NCBI GenBank assembly: GCA_947598205.1
Contig: CANQFB010000003.1
Coordinates: 124,001 to 188,000, forward strand
From: an uncultured Clostridia bacterium
GTDB lineage: Bacteria > Bacillota > Clostridia > Christensenellales > Borkfalkiaceae
Reading direction: 5' to 3'
DNA: 64,000 nucleotides
Shown here: one piece after another, positions 43,468-52,900 of the stretch
How the letters are laid out: every line of letters begins with the position of its first letter
Numbering within the stretch: position 1 is the stretch's first letter
Position numbers and translations under genes: made by a program
Notes under the pieces: model-generated
What the model was told of the DNA's origin: nothing
Seen by the model: the letters and a program-made list of their open reading frames with translations, nothing else
The model's database searches: none

Positions 43468-46400
43468 TTAGAAGAGCGGGACGGGCAGGACGTCTTTATA
43501 TTTGAGGCCCTTTTGCTCGTCGCTCTTTTGCTTGGCGTAGTTGTTCGCACTGTCCTTCCCGTACATATAGAAGTTGAAATCGTGCGTGCCCGCCGCACGG
43601 GGAAGGAGTTCGCCCTGCCGTTGCATCTCGGGAGTGTTGCCGTTTGCGAGCATCCCAATATTGACATTCACATGGGAAAGATCGTTCAAAGAGCTATCCA
43701 GCTTTTCGGTATCGAGGCAGGAATAGTTTCTGCCGCCGCCGTAGTAGGCGATGCCGCCGTGGACGAACTTCTTCCCGTCGGAAGTCGTCTCGATGAGCCC
43801 GTTGTAAGATGTGTCCGTCCCCGTGACATATTCGAGCATGCTCGCAATGTTGAGTTTGAGCCAGCCCGAGAGCACGCCTGTGGGCGATTCGATGAGGGTG
43901 GAGGAATCGACGAGGGCGATGTCCTTCCAATCGTAGAGGCGGACGTCTCCCTCGAGACGCAAAACGCTCGCGAACGAAGTGCCGCCCGATCTCTCCCACT
44001 CCTTGGTGAAGGCCCGCCACTGGTGGTCGCTCGCGCCCGGATAGAGGAATTCGCCCGCAAAGTTGCTCTCGACGCCGACGGTGAAGAGCCCGCTCGTCTC
44101 GAGGACGGAATCCTTGAGAGTGACGTCCGTCATCACATATTGTTTGTAGAACCAAGGATCTTCGTAGAGCTTGCCGCCGCTGTAGACATTGTTGTCCTTC
44201 ACGTCGTTATATGCCCTGCCGCTCTGATCGACGAGGGCGGGCTGTTGGCTTGCGAGGCTGGCGCGGAGGGCCCTGTTCGCGCCCACCTTGAGGATGAATT
44301 CCCTCCCCTGTGCGAGGATGCACCCCTCGATCCTGACGTGGATGCGCTCGCCGTCTACCCCCGCATTGTTCTCGGAAAGGCTGTCGATGAAGTACTTGTT
44401 CCCGTTGCGGTTGCCGCCGTATGTGCGGACGACGTTCCTGCCGTTGCGAATGCGGCAGTTGACGATGTCGACCGAGGCGTTGACCTCGAGCGTAGTGCCC
44501 GTGAGGTTGAGCTGTGTAAGGTCGTATGCGCCCTTTTCGTTGACGAGGAGCTCGTCGCTGCAACCGAGAAGATTCACGCCGTAGAGCTTCACGCCGTCGG
44601 TGCGGATGAGGAAGGCGCAGTTATCCTGCCCCGCCACGCTCGCCATCTGTTTATAGTTGACGAAGTAGAGCGGCCCTCTGTAGAGAGAGAACTTCGGCAC
44701 TCCGGAGCCGTCGAGAACGTGGGTATAGTTGCTCGCATCGATGTTTTTCCCGTTGCCATAGACGTCCTCTTTGAATTCCATGACATAGGAGATATACGCG
44801 TTGTCCTCGTTGAATTTGGATTCCGCGGTGTTTTTATACCATTCGATGTTGTAGGTGGACTTCATGCGGTGGTTCTTCAGAACATTCTCCCGCTCCTCGA
44901 TAGAGAGATCTTCTCCCGCCGCATCCGTGCCGAGCTTAATATCGTCCGTGAGGACGACGGGAAGAGAGGCGTCCGTCGCGGCGACGAGCTCGGGCGCGTT
45001 TTTCACCGCCACGGCCTCCGCAACGACGTTGAGCTTCAGCGTGCCCTGCACGTTTTTCCCGAAGGCATCGTTCCCCTTCCATGCGGCGGTAACGGTGACC
45101 GTCCCCGTCGCTTTGGGAATGAGGACGGGTTTACCGTCGCGCATCTCGACTGCGGCGATCGTATTGTCGGAGAGGGTATAGGAAATGTCTTCGCCCGCGA
45201 GGCCGAAGCCCGAAGAGCTGTAGGTATAGACGAGAAGCGGATAGACGTTCTTCTCCGTCTTGAACCCATTGCCATATACCATGCCCGCGACCGTATAGCA
45301 CTCTGCGAGGTCGCACTTCACGTCGTTGTTGATCTTGACGGCGCTCACTTTGTTGATGATGGAAACCACGATCGTCTCGGTGAGGACGGTATCCCGATAG
45401 GACGCTTCGACGGTGAGCGTGAAAGAACCGCTCTCCGAAGAGGTGACAACCGCCACATTCCCCTCCGCCTTGAAGGACTGCGCAGGGCCCGTGAAGCTCC
45501 ACCTGTATTCGACGCCCGTCGCGCCGCCCGCGGCCACCGCATAGAAGGTGACGGGCGTGTCTGCGAGAATGGAGACCTGCTTTGTCCCGTCTTCCAGCGT
45601 CTTCACCGTACTGTCGGAAAAGACGCTGAAGGCGAAGTCCGTAAAGGTGATGAGGACGGGATATTCCTTGCCGCCCGCGGTGAGCGAGGCCTCGATAGAG
45701 TCGCCCGCCTCCTCGTCGAAGGCGATCTCGATGGTATATCGCCCGCCCGAGCCTTTGACCTCTGCCTTGGCATGGTCTGCCTTGAAAATGGGCCTTCCGC
45801 CCGTACATTCAACATATAACTTGGTATCCTGCGTCCCCTTTGCGAGCTTCAGCCCGCCGAAGGGCGCGCCTTCATCCACGACCTCGCCGTTGACAATGAC
45901 CGAGGAAGAAGAGGGTTTTGTGACGTCGAGGGTCACCTTCTTTTCGATGGGCCCGCTGATGCCCTCCTCGACGGTGACATCAAATTCTGTCTTCCCCGTA
46001 AAGGGCAAAAAGAGGCTCTGCGTCTCCTGAATGAGCTCGCCGCCGCCCGTCGGATCGCTTATGGAATACTTATATCCCGCGCCGTGGATATTCACACCGT
46101 AGATATATCTGCCCGTGGGAATGACGGCAGTGTAGCCCTCGTCCGTCTTGGTGAGCACATCGGCCTCCCCGGCCTCCCCGTCTACGTCCTTCTTGAGCGT
46201 GAAGTCGAAATCGTAGGGCCTCGACGAGCTGACGAGGACGGAGATGCTGTCGGTAAAGCCTTTGTCGTTGCTCGTCGCGACGATGTCGGCACTCCCCTCC
46301 TTTTTGGGGACGATGAGCCCATCCTTCGTGACTTCGGCGACATCGGGATCGCTCGAAGTGAGGGTATAGCCCTTCTCCGCCGCGTTGCTCGGCAAGACCT

Positions 46401-46608
46401 CGGCCGCGACGGAATATTCCAATTCCTTCGCCATATCGAGCGAGAGGATCTTGTCGTCCCCGTCGCCGTCGTCGGGCCCCTCCAACTTGATCTCGATGCC
46501 GCTCACGGGGGGCGGCATGACGAGGCTTATGGCGTTCACCGAGGAAAAGATGACGATGACGAAGACCATGGGAATGACAAGGATAAGCGCGAGAAGTGTT
46601 TTTCTCAT
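43468..46608 (-). CDS. Membrane-anchored protein with Ig-like (Big_2) and beta-helix regions
   Basis: 1,046 residues. N-terminal membrane/signal segment (about 5-30) without a lipobox. About 35-125 is a Big_2-like Ig domain (TLTSSDPDVAEVTKDGLIVPKKEGSADIVATS); a second lies near 425-520 (ISYTLSDNTIAAVE, LIPKATGTVTVTAAW). The C-terminal half has right-handed beta-helix style strands (GVNLLGCSDELLV, LNLTGTTLEVNASVDIVNCRIRNGRNVVRTYGG). No wall anchor. Last gene of the operon, its ATG overlapping the permease stop by 1 nt (TGATG), so it is made together with the ABC exporter; perhaps an extracellular partner of that exporter. Function unknown. Confidence 0.83.
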   Translation of the reverse strand: MRKTLLALILVIPMVFVIVIFSSVNAISLVMPPPVSGIEIKLEGPDDGDGDDKILSLDMAKELEYSVAAEVLPSNAAEKGYTLTSSDPDVAEVTKDGLIVPKKEGSADIVATSNDKGFTDSISVLVSSSRPYDFDFTLKKDVDGEAGEADVLTKTDEGYTAVIPTGRYIYGVNIHGAGYKYSISDPTGGGELIQETQSLFLPFTGKTEFDVTVEEGISGPIEKKVTLDVTKPSSSSVIVNGEVVDEGAPFGGLKLAKGTQDTKLYVECTGGRPIFKADHAKAEVKGSGGRYTIEIAFDEEAGDSIEASLTAGGKEYPVLITFTDFAFSVFSDSTVKTLEDGTKQVSILADTPVTFYAVAAGGATGVEYRWSFTGPAQSFKAEGNVAVVTSSESGSFTLTVEASYRDTVLTETIVVSIINKVSAVKINNDVKCDLAECYTVAGMVYGNGFKTEKNVYPLLVYTYSSSGFGLAGEDISYTLSDNTIAAVEMRDGKPVLIPKATGTVTVTAAWKGNDAFGKNVQGTLKLNVVAEAVAVKNAPELVAATDASLPVVLTDDIKLGTDAAGEDLSIEERENVLKNHRMKSTYNIEWYKNTAESKFNEDNAYISYVMEFKEDVYGNGKNIDASNYTHVLDGSGVPKFSLYRGPLYFVNYKQMASVAGQDNCAFLIRTDGVKLYGVNLLGCSDELLVNEKGAYDLTQLNLTGTTLEVNASVDIVNCRIRNGRNVVRTYGGNRNGNKYFIDSLSENNAGVDGERIHVRIEGCILAQGREFILKVGANRALRASLASQQPALVDQSGRAYNDVKDNNVYSGGKLYEDPWFYKQYVMTDVTLKDSVLETSGLFTVGVESNFAGEFLYPGASDHQWRAFTKEWERSGGTSFASVLRLEGDVRLYDWKDIALVDSSTLIESPTGVLSGWLKLNIASMLEYVTGTDTSYNGLIETTSDGKKFVHGGIAYYGGGRNYSCLDTEKLDSSLNDLSHVNVNIGMLANGNTPEMQRQGELLPRAAGTHDFNFYMYGKDSANNYAKQKSDEQKGLKYKDVLPVPLF

Positions 46609-48350
46609 CAGATACCGCCTCCCGAAAATTCATAATATTTCTTCCGAAGACGGAAGAGGAGATAGAAGAGTGCGAGCCCCACGGCGAGGACGGCGATCCC
46701 GCCCGAAAGCACATAGGTGAGATAGCCGATCTCAAAGCCCTTCAACTGCGCAAGCACCTTAAGGACGAAGACGAGGCCGCCCACGATAAAGGAGAACAAA
46801 AGCCCCACCACGATGACGATCGATACCGTGCCCGAGGATTCTTTGATCTCGCCGTCGTCCTCCGTCGAGAATTTGGCGTGGTTGAAGTCGTACCGCGTCG
46901 CGACGGCGATGTAGGCAAAGCTGAACAAGAGCCCGATCCCGCCCACGAAGAGCCCGTCTTTGAGCCCGATCATGCCCGTTGCGCACAGCGTGATCGCCGA
47001 GGCGACCTGCGAGATGGCCGTCACGATGAGGCACAGAACGATCTTGGAGAAGAACACCGTCTTATAGCTGATGGGCATCGCTTTGAGGGTGTAGAACATC
47101 TCGCCGTCGCGGCTGATATTGGTCGCGCAGAACACGTTGGTAAGCGCGCCGAAGAGCACCGTCAGAAAGATCGCAAGCTCGAGATTGCAGTCGAGCCCGA
47201 CGAGGTTGACGACGAGCGATGCGCCCACGTCCATACAGAAATAGACCATGAGCGGCATGATGAACGCCACCGAGAAATAGGAGAACATGTACGAGGGCGT
47301 TCGGAAGATGTGCAAAAACTCCTTCTTGAGGAGGGCGACGAACTTCGGGCTCTTCTCCTTTACCACGCTGTTTTGGAAGGAGACCGAAAGGGCGCTCTGG
47401 TTGCGCGCCTGAAGGGCCTTCGTCAGGATGCTTTTTATGATGAGCATGGAGACGGTGATGCCGACCGCGGCGACGGCGATGATCCCCACCCAGCTCCAGA
47501 CGAATTCCGTCCCCGAAAAGAGGTTGGCGAGCCAGCGCGCGGGATAGAGGAAGGAACACACCTTGGCGATCATGTTCATCACCCTCTCGCTGAAGAAGTA
47601 TTTGAGGCTGTCGCCGAGGAGGAGCTGTTTCACGCCGCCCAGAACAATGGAATAGATCCAGATGGCGAGCCCCAAAAGGGCGGTGACCACGATGAACATG
47701 AGCAAATAGCGCTCTTTAAGGAAGCGCTTGATAACTTGAAAGATGGGTACGATGAGCGCCGCGATCCCGATCGTTAAAAGCGGGAGAAGGAAACAGCACC
47801 CCGCGGAGAGGATCCAGAATGCCGCCGTCACCCCCACCTTCCACGCGAACGTCGCATTCACCGTGACGACGGCGACGAACGCGATCGTGAGTTGCCCCCT
47901 GTAGATGGAGATCAGTTTCGCGACGAAGAGCGTCCGCGCGTTGATGGGCATGGCGGAATAGAGCTTCATATCGTCGGCCGAGAAGAGTTCCCTTCCGAGC
48001 TGGCCCACGCCGCCGATCACCATGCCGAACATGACGGCGGAATACAAAATGGTGAGAAGCTCGTTGCTGCGGGCGGCAATATCCGTCTTCCCCGCAGTCT
48101 TCACGCCGACATATACCTCGACGAACCGCCCGAAGAAGATGACAAAGAGGGCCACGATGGCGGCCGCGAGCGCAAGGCGCAACAAAAAGCCGAGGACGTC
48201 GAAGTGCCCGGCCTTGAACATCGAGCGCCGCTCCTCCCTTCCCTTGCGGAGGAGGGCCCTCACCGTGCGGAAATTGACTCCGCCCGTCTTATGTTTTCCC
48301 GCAGAAGACCCGTTTCGGCCGCGGAGAGTTTCAGTCGTCATTTCTTTCAT
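46608..48350 (-). CDS. ABC-2 type transporter permease
   Basis: 580 residues with about 12-14 predicted membrane helices, for example LGFLLRLALAAAIVALFVIFFGRFV, AIVALIVPIFQVI and IVLGGVKQL. The pattern fits the large single-chain 'putative ABC exporter' permeases of Firmicutes (one chain equals two TM halves). Starts at ATG 48350 (a second ATG is at 48341), overlapping the ATPase gene by 20 nt. Works with the ATPase at 48331-49302. The cargo is not known; lipid, peptide or a surface-protein assembly role are all possible. Confidence 0.85.
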   Translation of the reverse strand: MKEMTTETLRGRNGSSAGKHKTGGVNFRTVRALLRKGREERRSMFKAGHFDVLGFLLRLALAAAIVALFVIFFGRFVEVYVGVKTAGKTDIAARSNELLTILYSAVMFGMVIGGVGQLGRELFSADDMKLYSAMPINARTLFVAKLISIYRGQLTIAFVAVVTVNATFAWKVGVTAAFWILSAGCCFLLPLLTIGIAALIVPIFQVIKRFLKERYLLMFIVVTALLGLAIWIYSIVLGGVKQLLLGDSLKYFFSERVMNMIAKVCSFLYPARWLANLFSGTEFVWSWVGIIAVAAVGITVSMLIIKSILTKALQARNQSALSVSFQNSVVKEKSPKFVALLKKEFLHIFRTPSYMFSYFSVAFIMPLMVYFCMDVGASLVVNLVGLDCNLELAIFLTVLFGALTNVFCATNISRDGEMFYTLKAMPISYKTVFFSKIVLCLIVTAISQVASAITLCATGMIGLKDGLFVGGIGLLFSFAYIAVATRYDFNHAKFSTEDDGEIKESSGTVSIVIVVGLLFSFIVGGLVFVLKVLAQLKGFEIGYLTYVLSGGIAVLAVGLALFYLLFRLRKKYYEFSGGGI

Positions 48351-49302
48351 TGCGCAAGAAATACTCCTCGAAGTCGAAATTGGGGTTCTGCCCGTAGATC
48401 TTCCTCATATCGAGCTCGTTCACCTGCTTGCCCTTCCTGATGAGGACGACGCGGTCGCAAAGTTTGGCGACGGTGTTGAGCGCGTGCGAGGAAAAGATGA
48501 TCGCATTGCCCGCGGCGGCGTAGCTGTGCATGAAATCCTGCACGGCGCGCATGGTGCGGGGGTCGAGGCCCGTCATGGGCTCGTCGAGGATCCAGAGTTT
48601 GGGGTGATGGATCAGCGACCCCATCATGCAGATCTTCTGCCGCATGCCGTGCGAATAGGAGGAGATGAGGTTCGCGATGGGCTTCCCGAGCTGGAAGACG
48701 GCGTCGAGCTCCTTCAGCCTCTTCAGGCGCAACGCGGTGGGAACTTCATAGACGTCTGCAAGAAAGTTGAGGTACTGCATGCCCGTCATCTTGACGAACG
48801 CCGCATGGTTATCGGTGACGAACCCCATGCACTTCTTGGCCTTCTCGGCCTGTTTGCGGACGTCGTATCCCATGATCGAGATCTCCCCCTTCTCGAAGGG
48901 GATCATGCCTTCAAGGCACTTGAGCGTCGTCGATTTCCCCGCGCCGTTATGGCCGAGGAGGCCGACGATCTCCCCCTCCTTGCAGGTGAATGAGACGTCG
49001 GTGACCGCCCAATCGGCCTTGCGGGAATATCTCTTACAGAGCCCGCTGACCTTTACGACCTCCTTGGCGTCGGGGTCGATGGGATGGGTCTTCGGCAAGG
49101 CGGCGCCCTGCGGGCGTACCGCGGAACTGGGTTGCGCCGCAAGGGGGATCTGCACGACGGTCATGGCGGGCGCGGGGGGTACAGGTGCGCCGCCCGCCCC
49201 GGCCGCGCCGTTCGCAGGGAACGGGACGGTCGCGAAGCGGCAACGCGGGCAGGTGTTCACGCCGTCCCCGTAGGCAACGCCGCAGTGTTTACAGTATCTC
49301 AT
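48331..49302 (-). CDS. ABC transporter ATPase with N-terminal zinc ribbon
   Basis: 323 residues. Residues 3-24 are a zinc ribbon (CKHCG...CPRC), followed by a 50-residue Ala/Pro linker, then the nucleotide-binding domain: Walker A GHNGAGKST (about 125), Q-loop region replaced by FVTDNHAAF, signature SYSHGMRQK (LSGGQ equivalent), Walker B LWILDEPMTGLD, H-loop SSHAL. The zinc ribbon fused to an ABC ATPase is unusual. AAGGAG before ATG 49302; 52 nt after the lipoprotein gene; overlaps the permease gene. Confidence 0.93.
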   Translation of the reverse strand: MRYCKHCGVAYGDGVNTCPRCRFATVPFPANGAAGAGGAPVPPAPAMTVVQIPLAAQPSSAVRPQGAALPKTHPIDPDAKEVVKVSGLCKRYSRKADWAVTDVSFTCKEGEIVGLLGHNGAGKSTTLKCLEGMIPFEKGEISIMGYDVRKQAEKAKKCMGFVTDNHAAFVKMTGMQYLNFLADVYEVPTALRLKRLKELDAVFQLGKPIANLISSYSHGMRQKICMMGSLIHHPKLWILDEPMTGLDPRTMRAVQDFMHSYAAAGNAIIFSSHALNTVAKLCDRVVLIRKGKQVNELDMRKIYGQNPNFDFEEYFLRNERNDD

Positions 49303-49354
49303 AGTCTTCTCCTTGCGCCGAAATAATTCGGATGTGTTATTCAGTCGATAGGTC

Positions 49355-49963
49355 TCAATAGGTGAAGAGGAGCATGATGCCGACGGTGGAGGAAGCGGAG
49401 GTATATTCGATGGCGATGCCCGTGACATGCTCGTTCTTTGTGGTGACGGTGAGCTCCATCCCGTGCGGCGCGGCGGGCAGATGTTCGCCGAGACCGAGCA
49501 GGCTCTCCACGCTCTGGTCGCGCACCTTCCCCGTCAGGACGCCGTCCTTGTAGGAAGGCGCGGGGGAGAAGTAGATCTCGTTTAGATCCAACTGCACGCT
49601 GTACTTCCCTATCGTGAGCGTGTCGCTGATCGCCGTCTCCGTATAGGCGTCTTCTCCGCCCACCCCGAGTTCGTTCAGCTGTTTCTCCTTGCCCGTCACG
49701 GTGTAGCTGTCCGTGCCCTTCACAAAGGTCTTCTCGCTCTCATATTGCAAGATGTTTGTTCCGCCCGCCGCTCTGATCTCGATCGTCTGCACGATCTTTT
49801 TCGCTTCGGGAAGTTTTTCGCACATCTCTCCGACGAGTTCCAGCCCCGTCTTCCCGCCCGGCGTGGGCGTATCTGTTTCCTCGCCCGGGCGGATCATCGT
49901 GCACCCCGTCAGTACGGCAAGGCACATGCCCAGCGTTACGATCCCGATCATCATCTTCTTCAT
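49355..49963 (-). CDS. Lipoprotein of the surface protein/ABC operon
   Basis: 202 residues. Lipobox LTGC (Cys 21), Thr/Pro-rich linker, then a beta-rich domain (TVTGKEKQLNELG, YSVQLDLNEIYFSP, LTVTTKNEHVTGIAIEYTSASS) resembling the LolA/LppX-like lipid-carrier folds in strand pattern only; no firm match. Its ATG overlaps the stop of the giant surface protein (TAATG), so the two are translationally coupled. Possibly a carrier or chaperone between the membrane and the exporter. Confidence 0.82.
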   Translation of the reverse strand: MKKMMIGIVTLGMCLAVLTGCTMIRPGEETDTPTPGGKTGLELVGEMCEKLPEAKKIVQTIEIRAAGGTNILQYESEKTFVKGTDSYTVTGKEKQLNELGVGGEDAYTETAISDTLTIGKYSVQLDLNEIYFSPAPSYKDGVLTGKVRDQSVESLLGLGEHLPAAPHGMELTVTTKNEHVTGIAIEYTSASSTVGIMLLFTY

Positions 49964-52900
49964 TACAGGATCCCTCCTTTTCCGATGATATATGCCGCCG
50001 CGGCCAGCGCCGTCAGCGCCGTTATGCCCGCGAACAGCGTTGAAATGGGCGCGTCTGCTATCGTCTTCGCCGTCTTCACCACGTCTTCCACGTCTGCAAG
50101 ATCGTTCCATGCGTCCACCAATTCCCGGTAGGCCGCGAGGTCCGCCTCGCCCATCTCCCGTTCTTCTTCGCTCAAGGACTTCAACGCCTCATCGATCTTC
50201 ACGAGCGTCCCGTAGTCCTCCGCCTTCAGGCTGTCCGCCTTCAGGTCTTTCGCCAATTCTTCGAGTTTTGCCAGCGTCTCCGTCAGGTGCAACGTATATC
50301 CGCGCGCATCCGTCGCGTGCACCGTGACCGTCGCCTCCCCGCTATAGTTCTCATCATCCACGGTCAGCGTCACCTCGAGGTCGCCCACCGCCTCGATCTT
50401 ATCGGGCTTCACAATCACGTTGAGCGTCTTCGTGTCTTCCCCTTCAAAGATGGCCGCATGGCCCTTCAGGGTGAGCGTCGTCCCCTCGTACTTCACATAC
50501 AAGACGTCGCCCTCTGTGTTGCTCTCGTCAGAGCCTTCCACCTCGATGACGAAGATCGCTTCCTCCGAGACGTCCTGCTTTTCCACCGTGAACTTGCCCT
50601 TCGTCTCCTTCGAGCCCTCGAACGTCACCGCGTAATTCCCGTTGTCCCATGCGCCCGTGATCTCATACTCGCCCGCGTGGGTAAGTTCCTCCGTCGTGAG
50701 GGTGACATTGAGGACGTCTTTCCCCTCGCCTTCCGCGAGGCCGTCTCCCTCGTTCTCCTTCACGCTCCACAAGGTATCGTCGAAATCATAGTCATGCTCG
50801 AAGCTATAGGTGTCCGTCTGGTCTTCGATCACCACCGTAACCGTACGCGCCTCGATCTTAAATTTGCCGTCCTTCACTTCGATGATATAGTTGCCGTTGT
50901 CGCCCGTTTCAAGCGCCGTGCCCGTGATGGCGTACTCGCCCGCCTTGTTCTGCACGGCGTCAAAGTTGAGCGTGAGGGAGATGCTCTCCCCTTCAACAAT
51001 GCCCTCGGGGGTCTTCTCGTAGCCGTCGGCCTTCTTGTGCGCGTCTACGCTCTCGCCGTACTTCATCGTCACATCCGCGATCTGCACGGTGACCGACTTC
51101 CGGTTGATGGTGTAGAGCGTACTGTCGTTGTTCGTGAAGGTGACCGTATAGTTCTTATGCACAACTTCGTCTGCGTGAATGGCATAGCTGCCCGCATTCT
51201 TGTTGGCGTTTACGACGGAAAGCGCAATGCCGAGATCTTCCGCCTTGTCGCTTCCGCACATCTTCGAGCCGTTTGCGAACTTCCAGCCCACGTTCTCCGC
51301 ATTGCCGATGGCCGTGGGTGCGGCGCCGTCGTACTCCTTCTCCTGCGGAAGAAGTTCTACCTGCAGGTTGCACTTGTTGATGGTGAGCGTCGCCGTGTGT
51401 TCGTAAGGCGCATATGAACCCACCGTGATCTTGACCCTGACCTCTTTGCTCCCCGCATCCGTGAGGGAAAGAAGGGCTTCGAGATCTTCGTCTCTACCCG
51501 TATAGTCTACATCATTATACAAAATTGTATAACTTTCGTCAAGCGAATCGAGACCTTCCACCTTGAGAGAATGGGCTTCGCCGTCATAAGTTTCGGTTAC
51601 ATTTTCAAATTTTACCTTCGCAAACACCGCTTCGGCGATCGTGTAGGACCCTTTTTCACCATAAGAGACATCGTAGTTCTGCAGTGCTTCGCCGATATAT
51701 TCGACTTCAATGTCATAATTGCCCGGCGTACTCTCCTTGGAAGCAGAGCAGGTGAAGGTGAAATACGGCGTAAGGTCGCTCTCGTTCTCGTGAAGAAGGT
51801 TGCTCTCGCCCTCCACATAGCCCTCGACCGTGACCGTGAAAGGTTGCAATGCTTCGCCCTTCGGGGATTGCTTATCGTCGGCCGTCACCGTAAGGTTGAC
51901 CTTGTTGATGATGAAGATCGAGTGGTCCTCATGCGTATAAACGAAATTGATGGCGTAGTTCTTGTTGGCGAACTGCGTGCCCTCGGTCTTTTCCGCCGTG
52001 AGGTTATAGCCGCCCTCTTTCACGTCCTTTGTCAAACCTTCCGCGGTGATGGTGATGCCGAGCCCGTCGTTACCGAAAAGCCCTTCCACGGTGTAGCCCT
52101 TGCCCTTGTCTTGCGACACGGTAGGCGTCTTACCCGAGTAGGGCGCCTTTTGGTCGAGGATCTTGACGTCGATCTCCTTCTGATGGATCGTGAAGGAGAA
52201 GGTCGCCGTCTGCGAGAAGGCATCGTCTATAAGGAAGTAGCCGTATTCTTCGGGAATGGTGACGGTGATGGAATAGCTGTCCGCATCCTTGAGCGTCTTG
52301 TTATCGGCAATGGAGAATTCCCATCCGAGATCTCCTACCGTCAAACCATCATAGAGCTTTTCAAAGAGTTCCTTCCCGGTATAAGCCTCACCCTTATAGG
52401 TCTCGTTGGTAAACTCTCCGACGTTCTTAAGGAGCTTCTTCTCGCCCTCATGGTTGCAACCGAGCTCTTGGCAGGTACGGGTGATCGGCTTGAAGTTCCC
52501 GTCAAACGCCTCTTTATCCTTCTCGGTGATCGTCCAATCATAGGTATGATTTTCGCCGTGCTCGATCATCCACGAACCCACCATGTCCGAATTGAGCTCT
52601 AATTTTTGATCTTCCTTGCCGCCCTCTGCATTCGTATAGTTGAGTTCGGTAAGGGTGAACCCTTCGCCCGAGGTCGCGGTGTAAGTGTGCCCCGCTTTGA
52701 GGTCGCCGAAGCAGTTGTGCACCTTATCCCACACGCGTGCGGTCGTGGTGTATGCGAAGTAGTTCGCATTATTCAGGCCCATCCAAACTTTTCCGCTTAA
52801 ACCACTATCATTGGGGATTTCAATTCTACCCGTCGTTCCATTCGTTTGAATGATACCGAGGAAATTCGCGGGGCGCGGCGACGTGTCATCAGATCCTCCC

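Noticed and set aside
43420..45819. Long plus-strand open frame opposite the Ig/beta-helix gene
   Set aside because: Same GC-rich shadow effect; sense strand has signal segment, Big_2 pattern and operon context.
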